Positions 10,600 to 21,699 of a DNA stretch of 64,000 bases are shown piece after piece; positions within the stretch are counted from its first letter, which is position 1, and each line of letters opens with the position of its first letter. The stretch is taken from the NCBI GenBank assembly GCA_963693285.1, contig OY848918.1, positions 14,754,263 through 14,818,262 of the forward strand, written 5' to 3'. The DNA comes from Xestospongia muta (lineage: Eukaryota > Porifera > Demospongiae > Haplosclerida > Petrosiidae). A model generated the notes under the pieces. That model searched no databases. It was not told the origin of the DNA and worked only from the letters and a program-made list of their open reading frames with translations. The translations under genes and the position numbers were made by a program.

Positions 10600-11630
10600 A
10601 AAATGTATAAAGAGGTTTAAAAGTCAAGATAATTAATTCTCCTCTTTGTACATTACACACACACATTTGAACAATGCATTGATAATGAATGACTGACTTT
10701 CCCTCTACACATGGAAAAGTAGAAGTTTATTTGGCTATCAAAAGACAAGTTATAGTAAGCCCTATTGACATGGTACATTGAGAACTTGTAGACCAAGATA
10801 GAAGCATCCAGGTCCTTTTAGTATTCCTTTAAGCCCCACTCTGTTGCCAAAACTTTCACAGTGGACCTGATACCTCACCATGCATGGTTTCAGTAGAAGC
10901 ACTAAACTAAGATGACTGACTATATATGCAGATATAAGAATAAAGCAATCATTTATATATATATATATATATATTATGCCAACACTATACTAATGATCTT
11001 TTTTGAAGTTGATATAAGTGATAAAATGGAATATTCATATTAATCTCCCTCATGAACACATATATGTAGTGAGGATATTTTAAATGCTACCTTATGGCAA
11101 CAATATCTGCTCATGAAATAACACCATCTGCTGAGCTGTTGTGTTGTTGCTACTTCCTTCAGAAGTGAAGAATAACATGTACATCTGTCCTTTCACCTAA
11201 GTGCTCTGATTCATGCTGCCAGCAACATTTTAGTCCTACTCAACAAACTTGGCAGGCAGGCAATGTGAGCAAATACAGAGGATATTTATGTTGAAATTTG
11301 TCATTACTCAGCTGTAAAACCCATGAATGGGTAGAGAACTAGAGATATTGTTAGGCATTTGAGAACTAAGAGAAAGAACTTGCATTTCTTGAATAAATTT
11401 AAAATCATTGTCAACAAGAATGTTTGTATATTTCCAGTGTCTTATAAGTTGTGCATGGCATTTATGACAATAAAACAAGAGGTAACAAAGTACAGAAGAT
11501 CCAGAATTTTTGACTATCATATGCCACATTTTTAAACTAATTATTTCTTTTGAGTAATTCTTTGGCTACCAATATATTAGAAATATTTTATGTATATTTC
11601 ATCGTAATGAATTTGCCATTAGAGTAGGCG
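10600..11630. other. no supported gene; TA microsatellite
   Basis: Contains a (TA)n run near 10953-10973. A minus frame at 11308-11529 (73 codons, Cys/His-containing) has no recognised family. Otherwise AT-rich and unassigned. Confidence 0.45.
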
Positions 11631-12781
11631 GGTCCAATTATGAGACACTCAAACCATAGTTTAATATAACATTTTTACAAAACATCTTTTTAGTATCTGT
11701 ATTTCCAATAGTTTCTTTCAAACATAAAGATCATTGTATTACACATTAACTATAAGAAAAGTCCTATGAATGTCATATTATGAGGTAGTTCATGAATTAT
11801 GAGTCGTATCAGTTTATGAACTTTTAGGACAATAATATTCACAAGCAGGAACATCCAAAAGTTCGGTACATGATACATGCTACCTTTGACCACATCCTCC
11901 ATCACACCCAATCCATTTAGCATCAGTTTCTTCTTTGTAATAGTCTATTCCACAGTCTGGACAAATGCATGCTTCAGTAGCTGCATTGCCATCCTTTACT
12001 GTTTTCTCCTGTAGTTTCACTTGCTTCTTTGTTTGATTTCTCATTTCCTTTTCCAGTTTTGCCTTTTCACGTGCCTGTTTCTTTTTTTGCTTTTTGCTTT
12101 TCTTCTCTTTCAATCACGTGCTTCCTTTTCCTCTTCTCTGAATCTTTTTTCCTTAAGCTTCTCTTGAACTTCTATGAAAGAGTCATCAGTAATACATCTG
12201 GCACTACTGTTAGTGCTTCGACTTCTTTTAGTGGATTTGTCTTTTGGCAAAACTAAAACATCTTTCAATCTCTCAGTAAGTGAATCTGCATTGTCATCAG
12301 TTGTACTTATTGGATTGATCAACAGAGGCGCCATCAAGATTATCAGGAACAATCCCATATCCATTTCACACATATTTATGCAATACCGAAAAATTAAATC
12401 TTCTTCCTTAGTTAGCTCTGTTTTGGGTCCTGGCTTGCAGTCAATAGACACTGACCCTACAACCCTCCTCTGAAGAGTCTCCAAGGGTACATCGAACATT
12501 CTGGCCACACTTCTCAATCCGTTACCTTCCTGCACTGCTATCACAGCGGATTTCATCCTTTCCTGGGTCCACTCCATTCTTTTCGCCATGGACAGCTATA
12601 ACTTGTTTGGTTGTTCACACATGCACAAAGATGGCGACTGTTGGTGCTCTAATTTAATGCTAAATACGCACAGATTCAAAAGTGGTTTTGTAGCAAAGTG
12701 TGAAATGTGAAAGGGATAATCTGTCATAACAGTGATACTTTGGACGCCAAAGTTCAAACTGTCCCATAATAGGTGAACTGA
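11631..12781 (-). mobile_element. internally deleted pogo/Tigger-like element
   Basis: Short DNA transposon. The two ends show a shared inverted block ATTATGRGACA (left ~11638-11660, right ~12755-12775), extended by YCACC/TCCAA sequence. It encodes a protein with the pogo-type DNA-binding N-terminus and charged tail but no DDE core. Boundaries are approximate to within ~15 bases. Confidence 0.6.
11880..12589 (-). pseudogene. pogo-type transposase lacking the catalytic core, with C-terminal zinc-binding motif
   Basis: Start MAKRMEWTQERMKSAV, then GNGLRSVARMFDVPLETLQR, a psq helix-turn-helix, and KPGPKTELTKEEDLIFRYCI of the CENP-B-like region. At about residue 85 the protein jumps straight to the region that normally follows the DDE core (LTERLKDVLVLPKDKSTKRS). 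One frameshift near 12110 leads into a Lys-rich coiled coil (11980-12113) and a Cys-rich end, CICPDCGIDYYKEETDAKW then CDGGC, which looks like half a PHD finger. The deletion removes about 250 residues including all catalytic Asp. Such derivatives could still bind ends. Confidence 0.68.
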
Positions 12782-13153
12782 CTCTATTCCCTTTCATACT
12801 TAGTCAAATTTTCCATCCATCAAAACATATTTATACATTTTGATCAAACCATGTGTTTGAATTACAAAATAAACTTTGCTGCAAGCGAGTTTGACAGACA
12901 TTTAGATACAATAAGTATTCAAATAAATACAATCACAAAATATAATATTAGATTGCTATGAATTGCAAATTGCACTTTAAGTTCTTTCTTTAGTCCTTAG
13001 AGATGATTACTTCAGTGCTAGCCTGTGTCTCCCTGTTAGTGAATGTGAAGGGGTTTATATACTGTAAAATGAGTCATTTGATGTATCATGAGAAAATTAA
13101 ATGCAATGAATTTGATTAGTCAATTTATGCAAATTGCTTAATATGAAATTACG
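12782..13153. other. no gene seen
   Basis: AT-rich spacer between the pogo derivative and the ISL2EU-type element; nothing recognised. Confidence 0.5.
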
Positions 13154-13199
13154 GTCTGGGGGCATGGGCCTTATTTAGAATAAAAATTGTACTGACATC

Positions 13200-15135
13200 A
13201 CTACAAAGTGGTTCATTTTTGTTGCATGCCTGGCTGTAGCAGTCAGTCAGATAGAGATTATATCTTCATGTATCATCAATTGCCATTGTAGAAGAATTGA
13301 AGCAATGGATTCATAAAATTGGAAGGAAAGAGCTACCTTTAAATGAGTGGATGCGAGTATGTAGTCGGCACTTCGTCAACTCCAAAAGATGTATGCTGAG
13401 ACCAGATGAAGTTCCAACCTTAAATTTATCTACACTGGCAACACAGGTGGTTGTACCAGCACCACGCAGTCCTCTTGTTAGGCATCCAGTGCAAAATAGA
13501 ACCATTAAAACACATATTGTTATAGACCTGCAGAGTCACCAGTGCCTACATGTAAAGATGTTGATGTAATTACAGACTTGACAATGGTTATGCTTGATCA
13601 GTGGTGTAGGCAGGAATTTTAAGATGATAGGGCATCAGAAATGCTGCACAAAGCGCGGTCGAAAATTTTCAGAGTTAAATATATTCATGATGGGCGTGGT
13701 CAATTAATTAATTATTTGATTATAATAATAACATTGTTATGACATTCTACAAAAAAATGAAAGGAAAGCATAAACCCAATTGTAAATAGCTATAGATTAA
13801 AACATAAGTTTAAATAAGAGCAATCCTTCTATTGTTATTCAATCCAGAAAATTCAGTAACCACTTCTTCAAGATTAATTGCATCAGAAAGCTCTCTTTCA
13901 ACTGACAAAATAGCCAAGTTGGACAATCTTTCATCACCCTTACTAGTTTTAGTGTAGAAAAGGAACGCTCACACTGTGCTGTTGAAACAGCAATAGTCAT
14001 AGCAATTTTTATCAGCCTGACAAGATTGGGAAATGCTTCTGAAATAATTAATTTTATTATTATAAAAATGTGGTCTCAAAATGTCAGAGATTGAACCGTA
14101 GAGTTCAGTTTGCTTCTCTTTTATCTTTCCAGAAGGTCAAAGCAGCTTAAGTGTGTGATTTGTACTACAAAAATTATCATAGGAGATAGGAGATAAAAGA
14201 TGGCAACATTGTAAGTCTGTAACCAAAACTGAATTAACTGAGCCAGCAGCAGTTGGTAGGGCAAATGCCCTACCATGCCCTATCTTGGATACACCACTGT
14301 GCTTGATTCAATGGAAGAAGAATTAAAGAAAGTACAGATGAAATTAATTTAAGTAGAAAAGGAGTGTGATGAATTAGAGGGAAAAGAGGCTTCACGATTG
14401 AGCAACATTAAGGAGGATGATGAGGACGAGGTAAATTTTTATACAGGGTTTTCTACCATCTCAGCATTAATGGTGTGATTTAACTTTCTTGGTCCATCAG
14501 TGAATATGTTGAATTACTGGCATGGTAGCAGCCAAGAAAATCAAGTTAAAACTACTATTAAAGAATTTTTTCTTGTACTTATTCAACTTTGCCTTGGATC
14601 ACTTGAAGAAGATTTGGGGTATTGCTTTGGAATTTCTCAAACAACTGTATCTCGTATTATTGTCACCTGGATTTCATGTATTTGCAAATTAAAAAAATAC
14701 CACTTTGGCCACCAAGAGCTCTCAATTTGTCAAATATGTATAAACTCTTCAAAGATAAATATTCAATGACCCGTATTATATTTTTGATGCAAGAGAGATC
14801 TAATTGCAGCATTAACAATACATATAACTGATTAGTAGACATTTCACCATCCAGTTAAGTGATATTTATCAGACCTATTCCCTGGCTCTATATCTGACAA
14901 AGAGTTGACTCGACAATCTGGCCTTTTGAATTTATTAGAGAGTGGGATGGCGGATCATAGTTTGATATTCAATAGGAAGTATACACTCCACAGAAATACC
15001 TTTACATGTAGATGCATCCAGCCATCCTTTCTCATGATGAATGATGAAGCCACACTTTTTTACTGTTGTGGTGAAATTTTTGTAGCTGATGTACTTCTTA
15101 ATGGCAACAGGCTCATGTTCAGTTCCCCAAGTTAA
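13200..15135 (+). pseudogene. THAP-domain DDE_4 transposase
   Basis: Transposase of the ISL2EU-type element. The N-terminal THAP zinc finger (13220-13430) shows the conserved WMRVCSRHF with its Cys and His ligands and the DEVPTLNL end. After the hAT insertion come a coiled coil (14310-14430), a helix-turn-helix-like stretch (CLGSLEEDLGYCFGISQTTV near 14590-14660), LWPPRALN, a FNDPYYIFDA-like strand and SDKELTRQSGLLNLLESGMA followed by DHSLIF, equivalent to the DRGF strand of the DDE core (near 14890-14970). Frameshifts and stops are numerous and the end after the third acidic residue is missing. Confidence 0.7.
13599..14299 (-). mobile_element. deleted hAT element, 701 bp, with 8-bp target duplication
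   Basis: Perfect 8-base duplication TGCTTGAT at 13591-13598 and 14300-14307. Ends are inverted, CAGTGGTGTA on both sides, typical for hAT. Inside, the minus strand (about 13790-14060) reads AMTIAVSTAQCERSFSTLKL and following residues, the hAT C-terminal dimerisation region. The rest of the transposase is gone. It splits the THAP transposase gene. Confidence 0.85.
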
Positions 15136-15153
15136 CAGGGGTAGGTGTTGGTA

Positions 15154-16060
15154 TCAATGGTTTTGTGTAAGTTTTACTTCTTTGACATAAAATCCTCCCA
15201 TGTTAGATCCAGATATTTGCTTAGACCTAACATCATAACACAGCTGCTGCAAAGATTGATCACGAGTTTCCATTTCAATTCTCTTTCTTTCCTTATCTGA
15301 AACATTTAGTGACTTCTTCATTCTAAAACAAGATTCCTTAAATTCATGGTCATCAAGTGGGTAAGATGGTAAACATAAAACAACCTCTTCTTTTGTTACT
15401 TCTTTGTTCACACTTATTTCAGGAGGTAATAAATAGCTGTGATCATGTTTAGTCTTTTCCTTTGATGGTGCAAACACATAGCTGCTTTGTGTTATGCACT
15501 TCAGGAATTCAGTAGTTTTGAAATAAACCACAGACTAAGAAATTAGAAACAATGCGATTTGCAGAATTGACATCAAGAAAAGATGATATTCTTCAAAGGT
15601 ATAAAAAGAACAACATGAATGGGAATTATAATACCAGCTAGCATGTGGTCCCTTTGCTGAAGGGCACCCACATTCTGTTTGTGCTATGTCCAGTAGTAGA
15701 TTGATTTTATAAATGCCATTCTTTTTCACTTGGCTTGAATGTACAAATGCTTATCATTTGCTACTTTGATATCTTGAACATGACCACACTTGAATAGATT
15801 CTGAGCAGAGTTGTTGATAGCTTTCAAATCATTAGAAGGTGAACCGTCTATGGAGGTCCTTGTAACAAAGTAAGTAATAATTTGTGAATTTGAGAACATA
15901 AGTAACAACAATTTCTTTAAGTGGCTGCCAATCATGAACAGTAGTACTGTTTGTAGCAGTAGCACTCATTCTAACAGTAGCTATGCTATCAGAATCAACT
16001 ACTGCACTATCCCAACCATTTGTAATATATGCATTTACCCTATATGACAAAGAAAGAAGT
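15154..16060 (-). pseudogene. SWIM/YqaJ-like second gene of the ISL2EU element
   Basis: Convergent partner gene. In minus order: YVLKFTNYYL; ALKAINNSAQNLFKCGHVQD and VANDKHLYIQAK (15726-15850); YKINLLLDIAQTECGC then AKGPHAS (15640-15720), a SWIM-type C-x-C whose following C-x-H is lost (WYYN instead); FYTFEEY; and LPPEISVNKEVTKEEVV to QSLQQLCYDVRSKQISGSNM (15154-15440), equivalent to the start of a YqaJ-type exonuclease domain where RxxRITASNFG is usual. It stops there, so the nuclease core is missing. Three frameshifts. Confidence 0.6.
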
Positions 16061-16369
16061 GCTCAGCACTGATATCCGCTACTGCACATACTCACATTCA
16101 TACAGCTATATTTAAAATTCACCTAGCAACTAGATCAGCTTTTTTCCCTTAACTGAGGCTTTCCTACATTGCAGCCAACGTTTTAGCTATGGTATTGTTA
16201 GTTCTTCAGGTTTTCTTCCACTTAAAGAGACACCAGGTACATCATTTTCACTTACAATTAATTCTTCATCATCTTGATCATCTTGATTCATGATATCATT
16301 AATTCACTACTTCCAGCAGCAGGCGCACCTGTACTACTTATACACTCGAATACGCATGTGCCCCCAGAC

Positions 16370-16860
16370 AGAAAACTATAATTACGGGAATCTCATAAAG
16401 GCATATGTGCCATTGAACGATAACTCTGATTGGTCAACTGTTTGATGACGTCATCAGTTTCTGTTTGATCTGCTAGCTCACTGTTTGCTGACTCATCATT
16501 TTCTGGGTTATCATACGTGGCTGTTACATTTCCTCCCTCTTTCTTGAATGTGAAGCATGACAGTTTGTCTGGATTGGCATTATCTTTTCCTTTTTGATGT
16601 TCAACTTTGAACTGATATGGTTAGAGCTCCAGACTCCATCTTGTTAATCTTGAGTTCTTTTCTTTATATTTATCCAAGTGTTTGACAGCTAGTTTGATGG
16701 TGAGGCTTTCTTGTTCCACAGTAGAATAATTTCTCTCTCTAGGTAGTAAAATACACTATCGGTTTCCCTACTCCAGCTGAGTGTCATGTCTTCGAAGGAT
16801 CGAAATTTCTCTTTACTTCTAAAAATGTCTGGCCATGCTTGTTACCATTGAAATGTCAAA
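16370..16860 (-). pseudogene. Ty3/gypsy RNase H fragment
   Basis: Minus strand reads NYSTVEQESLTIKLAVKHLD, LTRWSLEL, PYQFKVEHQKGKDNANPDKL and a short acidic tail. This is the end of RNase H and the linker to integrase in gypsy pol. It may be the same element as 19130-19980, with the hAT at 17.06-19.1 kb lying between. Confidence 0.72.
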
Positions 16861-17059
16861 ATACTGAAAAACAGTTGTGCATCATTATAATCCTAAAGGG
16901 ATATACAGGCACAATAACAACACATCACATAACAAAACATTAACTACTATAATTTTGTGCCAAAGAAACAATAATATATGAGATTGGTTTTACAACACTG
17001 AACAGTTTGTAATAATAACAACGTCAAGCATCCAGAGAGAGGTGAAAAAGACTATAAGA

Positions 17060-19110
17060 TGGCTAGTCCTTGTCATCTGTTCCAGAACTGTTCATCAGGT
17101 CATCCCAGTCACGCAGTACATCTTCTGGCTCACTATCAGTCTCTTCAGGGTCAGTGGCCTGGGAAGTTGATGGTCAGGTACTGCAACATTTCTTGTACTG
17201 TTTTCTGGCCTTTTGGGAAGCTTTTCTTGTCTTTGCCAACCACCAGAGATCGATGCTGGGGTTGGGATCAAACATTTTCAAAGGAACCTTCTCTGAATTG
17301 AGCAAAAACAAGTCATCCAAGGACTCATTTGTGAGAAGAGAGTGCTTGTCCAAAATACTCACTCCAGCTTCCCATTTGATGCTGGCAAAGAGAAGAGTAG
17401 CTCAGCCAGAATCAAGACATTTGCCCACTCAGCAGAATTTGGAGCATGAAAGAGCTTCCATCAAACAGAATGGTACTCAAGCACAGAGAGGGAAATGTAT
17501 TGCATGGCATATGACACCATTTCACAGAATTCTGTCACAATCTCATCTGTGTTTGCCTGTGCACCTTGTAAAGTGATGGCAAACCTTTTCACCAGCCAGT
17601 TGATGACTGCCATGTCATTGTTTTCTTTCAAAGCTTTCTCCCACCCATGGGTGCTAAGCATGAAGATGATGTCGTGTGCAAGATCAAGATCAGACCATGA
17701 CAGGCGAGATTTGATGCACTGACTCACCTGACTGCAGTAGTCTTCATACTGAGATGTATAACACCTCACTGTCTCTGAAAAGTGCTTTAGCTCCTGGCAC
17801 TGGTACACTCTGTTGTCTTCTTCCTCAGTGCACTTGCTAAGGGTGGTAGCATAAGTTGACCATTGGTCAAGAGGTTTGGAGCTCAGTTTTTCAGTCTTCT
17901 TCAGAGTTTTTAGGAGGCAAGTCAAAGCTTCAAGAATGTCAACTTCATCACTTTGCATGCACTTAGAGAAAAAAGTGCAAGGCGTCAGGATGTCAACAAA
18001 CACAGCACATTCTAAGATGTACTTAGAATCTATCCACTTCTTGTAGTAGCCTGATAGTTTGGCATGATTTGCAGCCTTCACAGAACTGTCCTCTGACAGT
18101 GTGGCTAGATGACCTGTGTAAGCACCAAACTTGGAAAGGACTCGCTTCATAGCAGCAAGCTTAAGAAGCACGAACTGGGTTCACCCCAGCATCGTCAAAG
18201 CACAAGCACTCTTTGAGGTCAGAAATAATGTCTTCAAGCTCCCTGCACTTTTTTTGGGGATTTCTCATATAGGTAGTACAGCCTGAGAAGCATCTCATCA
18301 ATCAGTTCAAAGCAAGTACCTTTGAGGGCATCCTTGACAGCTAACTCTAGTTAATGTGCAAGGCACCACATCCAGAAAACCCAACCCAATCATCCAGAAA
18401 ACCCAACCCAAGCATCTTTCTACAAGACCTTTCAACCCTGATGCTGCAATGTTGCTTGCGGCACCATCTGTGCCTACTCCTACAAGCTTTTTGCATTCCT
18501 CTGCTGACACTTGCTTGATACCCAGGCTCTGTAACCCCCCCTCCAACACTTGGAAAAGGCCATTTGCTGTAGCTGACTGTGGTCGACTCACCATGAGATA
18601 ATCCATTCTGGTGTGGTAAGAAGTACTGACTTGAACTCCATGACGTGCTTCGAGCTCACAAATCTTTGGATAGTGCATGTAAGGCAGCTCTCAGTTGACA
18701 CGAAGTATGCAATGTCAAATTAGACTCTCAGCCTCTCCCTCTCATCCTCTGGCAGCTTGTTGAATGCCTTCGTAATCGGAGCATACGACACTGCACTCAA
18801 GCCCGAAGACTCGGCGTGTTCCTTGATCAACAGTGACATGGTGTGCTGTGCTGGTCATTGTGGGCATGGTCGCAGACATTGCTCATATGCACCGAGTCAG
18901 CTCCAACAATCCATTTTTCAGAGAAGTTTTTTCTTCCCTGGATTCTGTCGGCAATCCTGGTGCACACCTTGCATTTAGCTTCTCCACTACTCTTTTGCCG
19001 CCCTCTGTGGCCATCTCACAGTCAAGCCAGGTCATGGTGTTGGATTTGTGATCAAAATCGACCTAAACGTCTTGTATATCACTCTCTTCATGCTGGCCCA
19101 CCCTCTGTCT
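17060..19110 (-). pseudogene. hAT transposase of the ZNF862-like type
   Basis: Nearly complete but frameshifted. In minus order: a Cys-rich N-terminal finger with CKVCTRIADRIQGRKNFSEK and SNVCDHAHNDQH (18850-19010); ICELEARHGVQVSTSYHTRM, VGVGTDGAASNIAASGLKGL and VERCLGWVFW (18307-18678), the region around the first catalytic Asp; a long intact frame (17461-18171) of about 236 residues with VDILTPCTFFSKCMQSDEVD and LSWSDLDLAHDIIFMLSTHG; and the dimerisation end (17174-17420) with DDLFLLNSEKVPLKMFDPNP and KARKQYKKC. An acidic tail ends near 17070. Related domesticated proteins are ZNF862 and KIAA1586. Breaks lie at about 17430, 18200 and 18690. Confidence 0.78.
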
Positions 19111-19129
19111 TGTGTTTCACGTTTTCTAT

Positions 19130-19981
19130 TCATCAGGCGATAAAAGCAACTCGACAACAAAAAGTAACACCTTCGATCGATCGATCAGCCATGACTACCG
19201 ACCACATGTATATACAGTCGGCCAGGTAAATGGCTGAGTGTAATTTCGAACTCTGCAACAAAGCCTGTTTAAGATGTTGAAAGGCATTCTCCTCTCTAGT
19301 AGTCCATGGTATCTTATCTGACACTCCTTTCCTTGTCAACTCAGTGGTTTGGCTTTCTCGGCATAGTTTCTGATAAATTTCTGATAGTATTCGGTCATGC
19401 CTAAAAAGATCTCACTTTCTTCTTGGTAGTAAGTTGTTTCATTTTCTTTATTGCTCTAATCTTTTTCTCCTCCGTTTTGACTCCACCTTTCCAACAAGGT
19501 GTCCAAGATAAGCACATTCTTTTACTGGAAAAATACATTTTTTTATGTGTCAAACAAGTCATCAATTCTGGGCATCAGATAAGCATCAAAGTCACCTGAA
19601 ATCTGCAAATTCGTGTAGTCCTGTCTTCTTTCTGTTTATCACCGTTGGAGCTGCCTAAGCACTAGTTGATGGTTCAATGATTCCTTTAGTCTCCATTTCT
19701 TCCAACTCCTTCATCACTTCCACTTTGAAGGCATAATGTATTTTGTATGGCCTTTGTCTTTTCTTAGTCCTTGCAGGTTTTGATTTCATTACTTCTGAAG
19801 AACTGCTTGGAGTTCTTCTTTCCGTTGAGAACTTAACTCTTTTCCATATTGTACCTCCGCTTGTTCGTTTCTCCACTCGATATCCTGTAATTCTTCCTGT
19901 TGGGTCCAGTAGAACGTTCCTCTTCTCTTTTATTTGTCCCTTGATACGAAATATCTGTTTTCGATTTCCTTTGTCAGCCAT
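19130..19981 (-). pseudogene. Ty3/gypsy RT-RNase H remnant
   Basis: Frame 19655-19981 begins MADKGNRKQIFRIKGQIKEK and ends RPYKIHYAFKVEVMKELEEM then GIIEPSTSA, the first RT motif of gypsy pol. After a large deletion, 19480-19560 keeps KCIFPVKECAYLGHLVGKV and 19133-19339 keeps WTTREENAFQHLKQALLQSS, the start of RNase H. The RT palm with YxDD is gone. The first ~80 residues are unrelated to pol as far as can be seen. Confidence 0.7.
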
Positions 19982-20659
19982 CTCGATTTCTGGAGATACA
20001 AAATATTTTTCAATGGTTGAACTCCAATTACATAGCTGTTACTTGGCAGATTTGTTTTTAGCCTTTCTGTCTTCTATATAAAGACATTTTTTTTCTAAAA
20101 TAGAAAATGAAAATGAAATATAATTGGTATGCTACAATTGATGGACTCTTGAAGTTTTTCAGGCAATTCAAAATTGTCAATAAATAGATCAGACCATCCA
20201 TTAGGTGATCTTCTAAGCCCATGAAGGGTGCCAGTAGCAAAGGCCCTTCAAATGTCATAAACTTTATATCAATGTATCAAAACATAACCTATCTTAAACT
20301 CTGGATCTATAATATGTAGAATAACAATTTAATTTGATATAATTATCAATACCTTTGATTTCCCTTTTGTCTTAGGTCCATTAAGAACAAAAAACACTTT
20401 ATCAGTTCTCAGATTATGTTCAGATTGTCCATGTTCTATCAAATTACTTGAAGTTTTTAATTAAACTAAATTATGGAATCTAGATATATAATACCTCTGA
20501 GTTATCAGATTCACTAGGGTAATTCACTAGTTATGGATAACAAAAAATCAACTCTAAATGGTTTGTTACCTTTGATTTTCTTTTTACAGCACCTTTCTCC
20601 AGGCCCTGAATAGATAATACAATTATTGTTGAATATTAATTTTTGACAACAGTGAAAGC
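19982..20659. other. no gene assigned
   Basis: AT-rich. Minus-strand open stretches (for example 20058-20258) have no recognised domain; they may belong with the unidentified repeat protein at 21.7-23.0 kb. Confidence 0.35.
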
Positions 20660-21293
20660 ATAGGCGTAGGAAGCTCTTTGACATTGGGGGGCTGTGAAAA
20701 TATATATGCACATGTATAATGGGTAACTCAATGTTAGTTTACACAGTAAATAAAAAATTATGTTTATAGTTTTCCAAAATATTGTAGTCTTCGCTCATTA
20801 GCTGTGATGAAGGAAGAGGCAATTTGATGTATGTCAATCTTATCGGTTCTCTAATGAAGCAAAAGAGCTTGATTGAGTCGTTCTTGGGTCATTGATGATC
20901 TGAAAAAAGTTTTCAGCCTTCTCATTACTGAAAATGTCCTTTTAGAACTAGCTGTAGTTACAGGGATGGTCAGAAATAGCTTTAAAAACCAGTCTAATAC
21001 AGAACAAGGATTACAACATTCACTACACTCATCATTCCTGTCTTGGTGTTGGTCAGCATTTTCAGGCTTGGTAAAATCAGAAGAACTGGAAGTATCATCT
21101 CCTTTTCTTGTCCTCTTAAAGCCAAGGCTTAGGAGAGATGTTTGTGTGTCGCTGACCCGTTTCATCACTCAGCCCGTCTCCACACGTGTAAGGTTCACGT
21201 AAATCTCTTGCATGTGTAGTTCTCGCAAGATAATAAATAAACGACCAAGAATATTGGGGGGCTGTAGCCCCCCCCCCGGTTTCTACGCCTATG
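20660..21293 (-). mobile_element. deleted hAT (TTF/ZMYM-type), 634 bp, with 8-bp target duplication
   Basis: Perfect duplication GTGAAAGC at 20652-20659 and 21294-21301. Ends are inverted: ATAGGCGTAGGAA and its partner TTTCTACGCCTAT. Both ends also contain ATTGGGGGGCTGT, a subterminal inverted repeat with a C-run at 21268-21278. The minus frame 20851-21168 joins an N-terminal part (SDTQTSLLSLGFKRTRKG) directly to the hAT dimerisation end (LFLTIPVTTASSKRTFSVMR, then RLKTFFRSSMTQERLNQALL). The catalytic middle is deleted with the frame kept. Confidence 0.85.
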
Positions 21294-21699
21294 GTGAAAG
21301 CATTAATTAATACTGAGTATGTGACAATGATCACCTTTCCTTTAGCCTTTTTATGATCCATAGATCCAGAGTAGTTTTTAGTCCGAAAGTATATGTTATA
21401 TATTTTAAATAAGACATTCAGATTTAATGCTTTTGTTTTGTTTCCTTCAAAGTGATTGTAAACTTATTATCATGACCAAAACACTGACCTTTTTTTTCAA
21501 CGTTGATGTATTCTGAATTCTGAATTGCTTGAACTTGAACTTGGTGGAGAACAGGATGGCACATTTTCTAAAAAACCTTAAACATTTTCAGTACATCTTC
21601 AAGTGCTGACCTTTTCACTCTTGGTCTTTTGTATCTGTCAAGAATAACTTGTAAGATAAATTGATAAACTATGTTGGCATACCTTTTTCTATTACTTCC

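Larger units (their letters stand above)
13154..16369. mobile_element. ISL2EU-type (IS5-like) transposon
   Basis: 3.2-kb element with inverted ends GTCTGGGGGCAYRKG (left 13154-13168, right ~16354-16369). It carries two convergent genes: a plus-strand THAP plus DDE_Tnp_4-type transposase and a minus-strand SWIM/YqaJ-like gene. That pairing is known for ISL2EU elements. A 701-bp hAT is nested inside. Both genes are damaged. The flank beyond 16369 is a gypsy RNase H fragment. Confidence 0.7.

Noticed and set aside
17070..17576. 168-codon plus-strand frame
   Set aside because: Antisense of the hAT transposase C-terminus, whose motifs are on the minus strand.
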